Part shown: positions 14,439-23,100 of the stretch, piece after piece | How the letters are laid out: each line of letters starts with the position of its first letter | Position numbering within the stretch: position 1 is the first letter of the stretch | Origin: a virus | Virus record (IMG/VR): IMGVR_UViG_3300034112_002807 | Span: 1-60,568 of that record | Reading direction: 5' to 3' (one strand) | Length of the DNA stretch: 60,568 bases | The notes under the pieces: generated by a model | What the model was told of the DNA's origin: nothing | The model's database searches: none | The model's input: the letters and a program-made list of their open reading frames with translations, nothing else | Position numbers and translations under genes: made by a program

Positions 14439-14626
14439 GCAACCACGACCTTCCCACGGAGCAACAGCTGTCGGACTTTTTCTACGAATGGTTCCTCGAT
14501 AGCTATCCCAGAATCACACCCTCAAGTCGCACGGTCGAATCACACGTTGCGTTCGCCAAGGAAGCATTGAAAGAGTTTGCGCCTCTCGATATGAATAGCT
14601 TGCCCGACTCCGACAGCGAAACTTGA
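14435..14626 (+). CDS. Small acidic hypothetical protein
   Basis: 63 residues: PTEQQLSDFFYEWFLDSY followed by an acidic helix (VAFAKEALKEFAPL) and DSDSET end. No family recognised. Linked by overlap to both neighbours. Confidence 0.5.
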   Translation: MSNHDLPTEQQLSDFFYEWFLDSYPRITPSSRTVESHVAFAKEALKEFAPLDMNSLPDSDSET

Positions 14627-14976
14627 CAGAAGACACCAGCAGATTTGAAAAATCCGCAAAGTGCCCTAAATGCGGACGGCAGCTTTTTCGAGTTACAGAG
14701 ACTCGGAATGTCAAGGGAATCAAGCGAAGGCGAAGGCGTTGTGGAGATTCTGGCTGCGATCATCGAGAAACCACCTATGAAATAAGCTCATCGGATTATC
14801 AGTTTCTCAAAAAGGCAAGACAGGTTGAAGCAATTTTCTCCTCCGGTGGAAAAATCGCTTCTCAGAAGCAGCTTACGTGCCAGGATTCCTGTTCCAACTG
14901 GACAAACGGATCTTGCTCCTTTGGCTTTCCCGAGGCGGGCGGCAGGTTTGCAGAAGAATGTACTTTGTTTGACTAG
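14623..14976 (+). CDS. NrdR-like zinc-ribbon protein lacking the ATP cone
   Basis: Residues 13-54 match the NrdR zinc ribbon closely: KCPKCGR (C14, C17), VTETRNVKGIKRRRRRC (C40), C45, then RETTYEI. NrdR normally continues into an ATP-cone that senses dATP; here it is replaced by a second Cys module (C86, C90, C98, C113) with CSFGFPEAGG, a motif seen in small phage/cyanobacterial proteins. NrdR represses ribonucleotide reductase genes. A cone-less copy could compete at NrdR boxes, or serve another DNA-binding role. Start is TTG at 14623 overlapping the previous stop; no ATG is suitable upstream of the Cys motif. Confidence 0.65.
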   Translation: MTEDTSRFEKSAKCPKCGRQLFRVTETRNVKGIKRRRRRCGDSGCDHRETTYEISSSDYQFLKKARQVEAIFSSGGKIASQKQLTCQDSCSNWTNGSCSFGFPEAGGRFAEECTLFD

Positions 14977-14987
14977 CATTAGGCACA

Positions 14988-15506
14988 ATGGCTTTTCTCA
15001 GCGACGCCCAAATCAAAAAACAATGCCAGGAGAACAGACTTGTCGAAGGCTATCTTGATCAACTCATCGGTCCCTGCTCCATCGATGTCCGACTTGGGGC
15101 GGAAATTATGGTGGAAACACCTCATTCGCCGGACCTTGAAAGAATCTCTATTGCTGGCACAAGCGAGCAATATCCATACTTCCTAGTGCCTCAGCAGTTC
15201 ATACTGGCTCACACTGTTGAGTTATTCAACATCCCTGACACGCTTTGCGCTTTTTTTGCCCTAAAGAGTAGTCGGGGGCGAGAAGGAATATCCCATGTTC
15301 TCGCTGGATTTTGTGATGCGGGATGGAGCAATAGCCGCCTTACGCTTGAGCTTCACTCTGTTCGCCAGTATCACTCAATCCCCATTTGGCACGGTATGCC
15401 GATTGGGCAGATGATTTTTGGTGACATGTCTCAGGCCCCAGAGAAAAGCTATTCTCTTGTGGGGCGATACAACAATTGCCCCACAGTTGAGCCAAGCAAG
15501 GGCTAG
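14988..15506 (+). CDS. dcd: dCTP deaminase (possibly bifunctional dCTP deaminase/dUTPase)
   Basis: 172 residues. PCSIDVRLGAEI, ALKSSRGREGISHVLAGFCD (94-110) and AGWSNSRLTLEL with catalytic-type E121 match the Dcd/dUTPase trimeric fold. The product dUTP (or dUMP if bifunctional) feeds thymidylate synthesis by the ThyX encoded at the other end of the phage. Close family members of about 170-200 residues include monofunctional and bifunctional forms; eye inspection cannot separate them. It overlaps the opposite-strand gene at its 3' end by 4 bases. Confidence 0.88.
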   Translation: MAFLSDAQIKKQCQENRLVEGYLDQLIGPCSIDVRLGAEIMVETPHSPDLERISIAGTSEQYPYFLVPQQFILAHTVELFNIPDTLCAFFALKSSRGREGISHVLAGFCDAGWSNSRLTLELHSVRQYHSIPIWHGMPIGQMIFGDMSQAPEKSYSLVGRYNNCPTVEPSKG

Positions 15507-15787
15507 TCCTCTCTCCAGCCCATCGACTCAAGATCTTCTTTTAGCTCCTCTGGCATTTGATAGCCAGTATTGCCAGGCCTTGTTGCGTCAAGAACCTCTT
15601 TCATTATCCACCTCATTTTGCTGTTGCCGGAACAGGCTTGATGATTTAACAGCAATGCAAACTCCAGTAGTCCCGTGTAATCTCCGCTGCGGTGGAGCTG
15701 CCTCAATTTCATTGAGTTGCTCGCCTCGACGAACTGGTCCTCCTGGCGATAATGAAGCTGATTCATTGACAGCAAGCGTGTGTCCAA
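15503..15787 (-). CDS. Hypothetical protein, 94 residues
   Basis: MNQLHYRQEDQFVEASNSMK, then LRQLHRSGDYTGLLEFALLLNHQ and a C-terminal acidic helix. Helical and soluble; no family recognised. Encoded against the operon, its stop overlapping the dCTP deaminase stop by 4 bases and its start divergent from the sigma region. Compositionally protein-like, whereas the + strand frame opposite is Ser/Pro/Cys noise. Confidence 0.55.
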   Translation of the reverse strand: MDTRLLSMNQLHYRQEDQFVEASNSMKLRQLHRSGDYTGLLEFALLLNHQACSGNSKMRWIMKEVLDATRPGNTGYQMPEELKEDLESMGWRED

Positions 15788-15968
15788 GAATACTCGCGTT
15801 TGGCTGGAGGCGCCATGCCTTGCGAACGATTGGCGGTGGGTGTGTTACGGTCTTGGCATGGTGTTCGTCCATCGCCACCAATGGCAAGCCGAGTGGAAAA
15901 TGCACTGGCTACAGCTAGCATCTGGCTGTGAAGCAGAGCGATCCGAGTCTCAAGGCCTACCTCAATGA
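15780..15968 (+). CDS. Possible small Trp-rich protein overlapping the sigma gene start
   Basis: A 62-residue frame from a GTG at 15780, with NTRVWLEAPCLANDWRWVCY and HRHQWQAEWKMHWLQLASG. It would fill the 140-base divergent gap before the sigma gene, which it overlaps by 41 bases. Trp-rich composition is unusual for noise, but no family or ribosome site supports it. Confidence 0.3.
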   Translation: MSKNTRVWLEAPCLANDWRWVCYGLGMVFVHRHQWQAEWKMHWLQLASGCEAERSESQGLPQ

Positions 15969-16836
15969 GGTGGGCAAGCACCCCCTCCTGGGGGCGGACG
16001 AGGAGCTTGCGTTGGGGCGACTGGTTCAAAGACTTATCGAGCTGGAAGAAAAGCTTGACTCTGGACAGATTCTTGGCATAGAAGAAGAGATCGAAGTTTT
16101 CAAGGGGCAAAAAGCAAAGAAAAAGTTTATTAATTGCAACCTGAGATTGGTTGTTGATATTGCCAAGAAGTACCACCACCAATGCCAGAGTCTTGACCTT
16201 CTGGATTTAATACAAGAGGGTAACTTTGCGCTAATAAGAGCTGTCGAGAAATTCGATTACACCAGAGGATACAGATTTTCGACCTACTGTTATTGGTGGA
16301 TACGTCAAGCAATGCAGCGAGCTATTGGTTCACTTGATTCGCCTATCAGGCTTCCCGCAAGCTTTCGAGATATTGTTTTCAGAGTCAGCAAAGCGGCTGA
16401 AAAACTGTCAAAAGAGTTGAATCGTCGCCCCACCGCAAAAGAATTAGCGGAAGAGCTTGGAGTATCGGCAGAAATTCTCGATCTAGCAAATCAAAGGTCC
16501 CAAAGCGTGCTAAGTCTGGACGTCAAAGTTGAATGCGATACCTCAAGAGTCTCAATCATCGATAACATAGAAGACGCCGTCAATCTAAACACCGTAGAAA
16601 GCCTTGAGGACGACCTAATGCTTCAAGAGCTATTTTTTGCTCTTGAGAATTTTCTTGACGATACCACAAGACTTGTTCTTTCTGAAAGATCTCGCCCCAC
16701 CCCAACGCCATGGAAGGAACTCGAAGCCCTGACTGGATTTAACAGGCCAAAGTTAAAGCAGATAGAGAGAAATGCAATAAACAAATGCAGAGTAATGATT
16801 GAAACTCACAGAGCCATGGGTCTTGATTTTTACTAG
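15928..16836 (+). CDS. RNA polymerase sigma factor (sigma70, group 1/2-like)
   Basis: 302 residues from a GTG at 15928. Region 1.2 is DPSLKAYLNEVGKHPLL. Region 2 is NLRLVVDIAKKY, LDLLDLIQEGNFALIRAVEKFDY and RGYRFSTYCYWWIRQAMQRAI (core binding and -10 recognition). Region 3 is RLPASFRDIV and PTAKELAEELGVS. Region 4 is LDDTTRLVLSERS, TPWKELEALTGFNRPKLKQIE, shorter and more diverged than the rest, so -35 recognition may be altered. Region 1.1 is absent, as in group 2 factors. It is the last gene of the left arm, suggesting control of late genes. Its TAG overlaps the opposing gene stop. Confidence 0.9.
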   Translation: MKQSDPSLKAYLNEVGKHPLLGADEELALGRLVQRLIELEEKLDSGQILGIEEEIEVFKGQKAKKKFINCNLRLVVDIAKKYHHQCQSLDLLDLIQEGNFALIRAVEKFDYTRGYRFSTYCYWWIRQAMQRAIGSLDSPIRLPASFRDIVFRVSKAAEKLSKELNRRPTAKELAEELGVSAEILDLANQRSQSVLSLDVKVECDTSRVSIIDNIEDAVNLNTVESLEDDLMLQELFFALENFLDDTTRLVLSERSRPTPTPWKELEALTGFNRPKLKQIERNAINKCRVMIETHRAMGLDFY

Positions 16837-17702
16837 TCCACTTCGGAGCTTGCCGGAGTTGCGATAATTTCTACTCCAGTGCTTTGCTTTGGTCTAAGTG
16901 TTAGCCAGATGCCGCCGAGAGATTTTGGCATCACGATCCTTTCTACCGCCCATCCACCCCCTTCCCCAAACTCCTGCTTGTAGGTTCCGCACTGAATGTG
17001 AAGTCGCTGCTCGATTGAAACCTCTCCATTCTCACTAACTCGATAACAAGGGTGCGTAACGATAGTTTTTTCGTGGTTGTGACCAGAGCAGATTATGTTT
17101 GCGCTTGGGGCCATGGCCGAGTATCTAAGTCCGCCCATCACTCCCTTTGTTACAATTCCGCCCCATGCCCCATGATGCCAGAACAGTGTGCAACGTCTTA
17201 CCCTGCCTCCATCTTTCTTGTGAAATACAAATCTAACAAATCCCTGGTATCCCATGTGCTCAACGGGCGAGCCATTTCCACGCATTATCCGAGCAACATT
17301 ACCAAGCGGATTGACTTCTTGATTTGATATGACTGCCGTTTCATGGTTTCCGTCCCCCATCATCAATATTCGATCGCCCCACGGTTTTAACCATTCAGCA
17401 GATTCCTCAAAAACTAGGTCAAAGTAATTTGACCCCAGGTGTTCAGGCCTAATACTTCCCTTGCTTCCCCTGCGGTCCTTCTTTCCCTGCATCAGGCACA
17501 GAACATCACCAAAAAAAATAGCGTAACCATCACGGTCACGCATTTGATTCATGTGTTTCGCGAACAATGCTCGATCACACTTGGGATTGTCGAGGTGAAT
17601 ATCGCTCGCAAGAAAAAAAGTGGTTGCTTCGCTGCTGCTGGAGTACGGTATCCGTATCTCAAGAAGCTGCTTGGAAAGTTTTGAGACTGTCAGGTTTGTC
17701 AT
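16833..17702 (-). CDS. Calcineurin-like metallophosphoesterase
   Basis: 289 residues with the full metallophosphatase motif set: DIHLDN (D34, H36), FFGD (D66), MMGDGNHE (118-121), FWHHGAWGG (H176-H177) and SGHNHE (207-210). These bind two metals and hydrolyse phosphodiesters or monoesters; the substrate is unknown. GNHE with GHxH suggests DNA or nucleotide phosphodiesterase-like members. It is the last - strand gene, coupled by 4-base overlap to the lysin, which is unusual company. A role in nucleotide signalling or DNA repair is possible. Confidence 0.8.
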   Translation of the reverse strand: MTNLTVSKLSKQLLEIRIPYSSSSEATTFFLASDIHLDNPKCDRALFAKHMNQMRDRDGYAIFFGDVLCLMQGKKDRRGSKGSIRPEHLGSNYFDLVFEESAEWLKPWGDRILMMGDGNHETAVISNQEVNPLGNVARIMRGNGSPVEHMGYQGFVRFVFHKKDGGRVRRCTLFWHHGAWGGIVTKGVMGGLRYSAMAPSANIICSGHNHEKTIVTHPCYRVSENGEVSIEQRLHIQCGTYKQEFGEGGGWAVERIVMPKSLGGIWLTLRPKQSTGVEIIATPASSEVD

Positions 17703-18898
17703 TGGGATTCCTGATAGACACTCACAAACACCTTACCGACTTTTGTGAGTGGCAGAAGCTTGTCTCGAAGGTCTGCGTTGTGCATACGAATGCAGCCATG
17801 GGTCGGGAAGAGTTGCTGTTTCGCAGACCAGGCACCGGGCCAGCCACACGCGCTGCCACCCCCGTGGATCATGATTCCGGCTCGCCCATACTTGCTTTCC
17901 TGGCCCTCCAGGTCGATCAGATCGAAGCTGTACCAGCCATAGGACATGAGGGTGCGATCAAAGGCTGGGCTCGCTCCAACCCTTTCATAGTCTTTGTAGA
18001 TTTGCCCAATGCTGTAAACACCTGGGGGCGTGTCAGTATTTGTATGCCGCCATTCCTTGTCACTCCCCTGCCCCCGAGCAAGAGCTGGAGCACTCCAAAG
18101 TCTTGCGCCTTCAAAACTGAATGCCTGAGCGACTTCGGTGATGTCGTTAACGATAATGTGGCTATCTCCTTTTTTGAAACCAAAATTATGCGGCGTTTTT
18201 TTTGGCCCGGTCGCCCCAGGAATGGTCAAGGGGCGGGGATCTTGGGGAGTGACTTGCTGAAGTGGGATAACAGCAGCAGGAGGGGGTGTGGGCGTAGGAG
18301 AGTTCTCATTCATTAGTCGAATGAGCTTGGTCGCGTAATCGGGATCAGTGGCATATCCCTCCGAAACAAGCATCCTGGCTGCAGCTTCTCTATTGGTTGC
18401 TCTGTTTACGCCTTTGTAGCCTTTGAAATCTTTATACCATTTATTAACAAGGTATTCAACGCAGTCTTGAGGCGTGGCAAAATCAATGAAGCTGTCAACA
18501 ATTTCGACCCATTTGCCATTAATGAACTCTTTTGTCTTTGTTTCCGTTCCCGCGCCCTTCAGTCCGAAATAGTTATTGCGCCCAGAGACGTGTTCGCCCC
18601 AACCGCTCTCCAGGGCCCACTGAGCGGCCACCAGCTCGGGGAACTTGGCCCCGGCAGTCTTTGCCATGGAGGAGATCTCTGCCCATCCAGAAGGCTTCTG
18701 TGGGGGCGAGACAGGGATCAGCGGCGCCTTGGTCTCAACAGCGGCAACCCAGATGTCCCTGAGGACTCCACCGGGCTGCAAAGCCCCTGGGTCCAGCTCC
18801 TCCACGCGATCAAGCAGCGCTTGCAAAAACGCCAAGTGGTGAGACTTGCCGGGATCGAAATGATTTGCGTAATTATTAGTTGGAATTTTGATGGTCAT
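17699..18898 (-). CDS. Two-domain lysin: GH73 glucosaminidase plus L,D-transpeptidase (YkuD)
   Basis: 399 residues. After a leader, residues 75-195 form a glucosaminidase-type domain (FPELVAAQWALESGWGEH with E97, NNYFGLKG, then ATPQDCVEYLV, ARMLVSEGYATDPDYATKL). A Pro-rich linker (200-232) leads to a YkuD domain: PPGVYSIG, IMIHGGG (H345), and THGCIRM with T366, H367, C369, R371 (Ser to Thr change in the SHGC motif). Domain one cleaves glycan strands; domain two would exchange or crosslink peptide stems or hydrolyse them. The start overlaps the upstream small membrane gene by 4 bases. Confidence 0.85.
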   Translation of the reverse strand: MTIKIPTNNYANHFDPGKSHHLAFLQALLDRVEELDPGALQPGGVLRDIWVAAVETKAPLIPVSPPQKPSGWAEISSMAKTAGAKFPELVAAQWALESGWGEHVSGRNNYFGLKGAGTETKTKEFINGKWVEIVDSFIDFATPQDCVEYLVNKWYKDFKGYKGVNRATNREAAARMLVSEGYATDPDYATKLIRLMNENSPTPTPPPAAVIPLQQVTPQDPRPLTIPGATGPKKTPHNFGFKKGDSHIIVNDITEVAQAFSFEGARLWSAPALARGQGSDKEWRHTNTDTPPGVYSIGQIYKDYERVGASPAFDRTLMSYGWYSFDLIDLEGQESKYGRAGIMIHGGGSACGWPGAWSAKQQLFPTHGCIRMHNADLRDKLLPLTKVGKVFVSVYQESQ

Positions 18899-19209
18899 GG
18901 CAATGATTTGTTTGCGGTGATTCGTGGATCATATAGGCTAAAAAATTGGTCGATTTCTTTATCGTCCCATGATTCGCCTGTGACAGACTCAAGTCTTTCC
19001 CTCAGCTGAAGATTAATATCTCTTGCCCCATACCTTGAAAATGCTCCAGGCATTTTTTCGTCAAGGAACTCCATCGCAACAGGGGCGTGCTTAATGATCT
19101 TTCGCTTGATGAATTTTTTGGCAATCGGTTTGATTAATGCCTCTTCGATACCAAGCAGCACAAACGCAATGCCGACAGAGGATATGTTTTCAAGAATTAA
19201 TTTAATCAT
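18895..19209 (-). CDS. Putative holin-like small membrane protein
   Basis: 104 residues. ISSVGIAFVLLGIEEALIKP is a moderately hydrophobic segment followed by a basic cluster (AKKFIKRKIIKH) and a soluble, charged C-terminus. One membrane segment, small size and position immediately upstream of the lysin suggest a holin or lysis accessory. The long C-terminal domain (LQLRERLESVTGESWDDKE) is less typical. Holin status is inference. Confidence 0.5.
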   Translation of the reverse strand: MIKLILENISSVGIAFVLLGIEEALIKPIAKKFIKRKIIKHAPVAMEFLDEKMPGAFSRYGARDINLQLRERLESVTGESWDDKEIDQFFSLYDPRITANKSLP

Positions 19210-19210
19210 T

Positions 19211-19780
19211 TCAGCGCCCCCTGTCTTTATTTCTGTCTTTATTTCTGTCTTTATTTCTGTCTTTGTTTTTGTTTTGAACCTGCTTCAACTCGCCATGCTT
19301 TTTCAATGCCTTCCTAACCTGATAGCGACTGATGCCAAGGGAATCGCTGATTTGCTCCTGCGTCATGCCGGAATCTCGCTTGGCAGCAATTTCCACTGGG
19401 TCGGGGGCGGAAAAGCTGAAAGTATTCGACTCGACAAGTTCCCGTGGCGGAAGTTTTAATTCGGGTAGAATTACATCATCTACATGTAGTTTTTTGTTGT
19501 AAGTATTGAACGCTCCCCAGTTGCCAAGCAGCGCCAAAATACCAGTCGCGACAACTGGGGCATTGTCTTGAATTGCTTGATCGCACTGACCCGGTCCAGT
19601 CTGATAGCGAATGCAGTCAGTAATTTTGTATCCGCCAATCAAGGCCGCCAGCACTCCGCCTACGACAGAGGCTCCAAAAGCTGCAGGCGCCAAGCTTGGT
19701 TGATTCCTTGCAATCGCAATTCCTCCCTTCATCAGGGAAGTCGCTGTATCGGAGTGCATGAACGATCGGAAAAGTTTCAT
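19211..19780 (-). CDS. Membrane protein with C-terminal helix-turn-helix and NKDR repeats
   Basis: 189 residues. Two hydrophobic stretches (AAFGASVVGGVLAALIGGY and NAPVVATGILALLGNWGAF) are followed by a linker. A clear HTH follows, AKRDSGMTQEQISDSLG then ISRYQVRKALKKHGE, and four NKDR tetrapeptides before GR at the end. The repeat is encoded by 12-base units. It is in the lysis cassette. It might be a membrane-tethered regulator or a lysis protein with a nucleic-acid-binding tail. No family recognised. Confidence 0.6.
   Translation of the reverse strand: MKLFRSFMHSDTATSLMKGGIAIARNQPSLAPAAFGASVVGGVLAALIGGYKITDCIRYQTGPGQCDQAIQDNAPVVATGILALLGNWGAFNTYNKKLHVDDVILPELKLPPRELVESNTFSFSAPDPVEIAAKRDSGMTQEQISDSLGISRYQVRKALKKHGELKQVQNKNKDRNKDRNKDRNKDRGR
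19221..19268. repeat. 12-base tandem repeat (four units) encoding NKDR
   Basis: CTGTCTTTATTT three times, then CTGTCTTTGTTT, read on the - strand as NKDR repeats at the end of the membrane-HTH gene. A unit of 12 keeps frame, so slippage would change the length of the basic tail without breaking the gene. Confidence 0.9.
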
Positions 19781-20058
19781 TGTCCAATTTCAAGTTTGAT
19801 TAGCCGTCGATCGTGTTGATCAACTGTATCCTCTAGTTTTTGAAACCTGTCTCCAAGGGCATCCTGATTTTTAAGGATTTGCGTTATTTGGGTTTCGAGT
19901 TGCTGCAGCCTGTTTGGCAGGCTCATCACAAGCCAACCAACCCCGCTCGCCGTCCCGACAATGGCGGCAGCCAGAACGGTGGCGGAGGTGCCCTGAGCCA
20001 CCTGGACAATAGAGAAGCTCCTCCTCTGCTCCTTCAGCTGATTCTCGGGAATTGGCAT
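19777..20058 (-). CDS. Small membrane/coiled-coil protein, XhlA- or spanin-like
   Basis: 93 residues from ATG 20058 (PENQLKEQRRSFSIVQV...). One transmembrane helix (ATVLAAAIVGTASGVGWLVM) followed by a coiled coil (LPNRLQQLETQITQILKNQ..., RFQKLEDTVDQHDRRL). This layout resembles holin accessories such as XhlA in reverse order. It sits at the head of the lysis cassette. Upstream alternative starts extend into the spike gene and look non-coding. Confidence 0.55.
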   Translation of the reverse strand: MPIPENQLKEQRRSFSIVQVAQGTSATVLAAAIVGTASGVGWLVMSLPNRLQQLETQITQILKNQDALGDRFQKLEDTVDQHDRRLIKLEIGQ

Positions 20059-20155
20059 AGGATGAGTGCCCCTGTTTTCACAATAGCCACCGGGAAAAGT
20101 TAACAAAACCCGCTTAGGCTTAACGGAAACGTCGGGGCCTCGCACATAGTCAGCG

Positions 20156-23100
20156 CTACGGCACGGGTATAGCAACAAGATTTGCGGTAAAGTTTGCAAA
20201 CACCTGAGCCCCGGTGTAAGTGGTTCCAGCGTGCGTCCAGCTGTTGTTGGAGTGCAAAGCCTGGATTGCCCGATCTAGCTTGATTGGCGGATTTGCTGAT
20301 GGACCGTTAACAAACACACAGTCGAAGACCAGCATGGGATCGTAACAATTCGCGCCCGTTGCCTTACTAAGAATTGCGTAGCCCGCGTTCGTCCAGCCAG
20401 AAACATAGCAGTCCTGAATTGAGGTGACCCTGGACGACGGAAGGGTGATTGTCTGTGCATCCCGTTCGTAGAAAACACGCGAGCCGACAGAGCTGCAACG
20501 TCGGATGGAGTTAGAACGAGAATCGTTCAGCTCCTTCACGTCCATGTCCGTCGAGCGGAAGAATCTGGAATTCCTGATTAGCGCCTGGCCCGCACCCGTG
20601 TAAACGCCAACTGCGTTGTCATAGAACCAGCAGCCATCAACATTGATCATGTAGTCGTTGCCGTTGGTAGCCGAAAGCGCTGTTCCGCAATTGACGAAAA
20701 TGCAATCTCGCCACTGGCTTGATTCCAGGTATTTGTCGCTAAGGGTTCCCGGCCTTGACAGAGATCCACTGCCGTTCTGAGTAAAATTCCTGAATACCTC
20801 AAATTGATGCAGAACCTTCGATTCACGCATTACGGTACTCCGGTGCATGAATCCCTTGCCAGCTATATTTCGGCCGTCCCAGATAATGCCAATGTAGCTG
20901 GATTGCGGTGCTCCATCCGATCGGAACATTTGACCACCGCTGGCGCCATGCCACTCGACAATCGTGTCTCGACCGTGGCCGCGCACATTGAAGGAGGTGC
21001 TTTGGCCAACCCCGGACTGCATTGCGGTGCTGGCGACTGGGCTGGCCAGGCTGATGTTGAGCGTGTAGGTGCCAACGCCGCCCGTGCCCGTCCCCCTTGC
21101 CTTGATGGTCGGCCCCTCGGTGACACCGTCACCCTGAACAGCGTGACCCACCGTAATTGTTCCACTGGAAACAGCTGTAACAGTCAAGGTGCTGCCAGAG
21201 ATGGAGCCAGTAAACGAAGCCGATACGCTAATTGGGGTTGGGTAGGGGAATAGCTCGCTAGCCAGGCAATACACGCCGGGCGGCAAGTACACCGTAGACC
21301 AAGGCGAATTCTTCTTGCGTACTTCGTTGCAAGCCGCCAAGATTGCCGCAGTGTCCTGGTTTTTATTTGCAGGATTACCGTCACCAACAGCAGACACTCC
21401 TCCGTTGACGCTAGGTGGCAACGCTTTCACGTCCAACCAGTCAGAACGCTTTTGCCAGTTGAGCTGCGGTAGCAGTGGTGGTGCTGCAATCTCCCCAGAA
21501 GTGGGCAACGGGAAAGTTGCACTGTCGATATATTTGTTCAAAAGCAGGTCCATGCGGCTGAGTTCGCGCAGATCATTTAGAGCCTGCCCGGCCAGCTCAA
21601 GAGTATTGGAGTCAACAACATCGGGAACAACCTTGCTGGTGGATACAGTTGCACCCGGATTCCAGTTAGCAAGTACGTGGCGACCAACATTTTCACCGCC
21701 TTGAATTGTTGGCACCGCCTGCCCAACGCCCTGCTTGAACGAATTACCAGCCAGTAACACGGAAACCGGAGCCGTGCCGGTGCAAGCAAACCTGAACTCC
21801 AGCTTGTTCGGATCGTAGTCTGATCCACCAGACTCAAAAGCGTTTGTGTATTCAGCAGTAAGCATGGACAGCCGCCCACGCCAATCGTTTACTGTTACAT
21901 AGGTTTCGTAAGGCAGTTTATTTGGATCTGTTGTGAGCTGAGACGAAGATCCGTAAGCCCCATTGAGCACGGAGGAGGAGAAGGTAACCCGGCCCTGTCT
22001 TGTGTCTCCAGGCGTACCACTGAGAACCAGTGCAGGCGAGGCAAAGTTTTTGTTGTCCCGAGTTGTAGCAGGTCTCAGCTGCTCAATATAATGATCAGAG
22101 GCAATAAAGCTAAGACTATCTTCAATCCTGGCCATGCCATAATAGTTCAACGCGCCGAAGAAGCCATTGCGTAGCGCTGTTGAGCCCCTGACCCGCAATG
22201 CGCCCCAACCCTGCTGGCCATACTGGCTAAACAGAATTCGCGCATTAGAGCAATTATCAAAGCTGACGCCCTTCCTCTGGCTGCTTGTAGCAGAAGAGGT
22301 GATAATACTATTGCCGTTCAGGTTTAGCACTTGCCATGCCATTCCTGTGTTAGAGGTAAAGGAGTACGACTGCCCGTTGCTTGGATTGACAAACTGCGAA
22401 CCCCACCCATTGAAATTGCAGTGCTCGTAGTGAAGGCGAGACGGCTTGGAGTTATCGCTAGAGGACTGACGCACAACAAGACGCATCTGATCCGTGTTGT
22501 GCCTAACGTCTAAGAACTCAATGCGACCGGAAAAATCAATAATCTCAAAAACGGGAGAAATTGAGCTAGTTGCAGTATCATGACCAATTATGTACGTTAG
22601 ATTAATCCCGGCTCCACCAATCATGTAATTGCTACCAGTTATGGTAATAGTGCGCAGGGTTTTATAGCTTGCTCTTGGAAAATACGCCATTGCGTATTCA
22701 CCTGTTGAAGCAGCCCAATCCCTTGCCGCATTGACGCAGGCTTGCATGGCAGCCCAGTCATCAGCACTGTTATTGCCAACAGCGGAAACGCCTCCATTCA
22801 CTTCGGGCGGCAGATTGCGGACATCGAACACCTTCAGGGGAACGAGAGCCTGGGAAAGCGGGGTGGTTGTCGGAACCGGCGGCTCGGGAGGGGGCGGAGG
22901 CAGGACAGTGCCTTTCCTGTAACGCAAATTGTCAAACAAGCACGTTCCAGTCTTGACATTTGCATTGGCACCAGTTCCACCAGCAAACAAACCAAATGCA
23001 GTAAAGCTTTCTACGCCTGGATTAACGGCAATACTTACCTCTGTGCTGATAACCGTGCCAGACAAGGTGCCGGAGCCATCAGGTTTGCCTGTCCAGGTCA

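Noticed and set aside
15418-15918. + strand frame of 166 residues across the 94-residue - strand gene
   Set aside because: Ser/Pro/Cys/Arg-rich with no features, whereas the - strand frame is a normal soluble protein.
17567-18316. Long + strand open frame (249 residues) opposite the lysin and metallophosphoesterase genes
   Set aside because: It lies over regions with clear YkuD and phosphoesterase motifs on the other strand and has no recognisable features.
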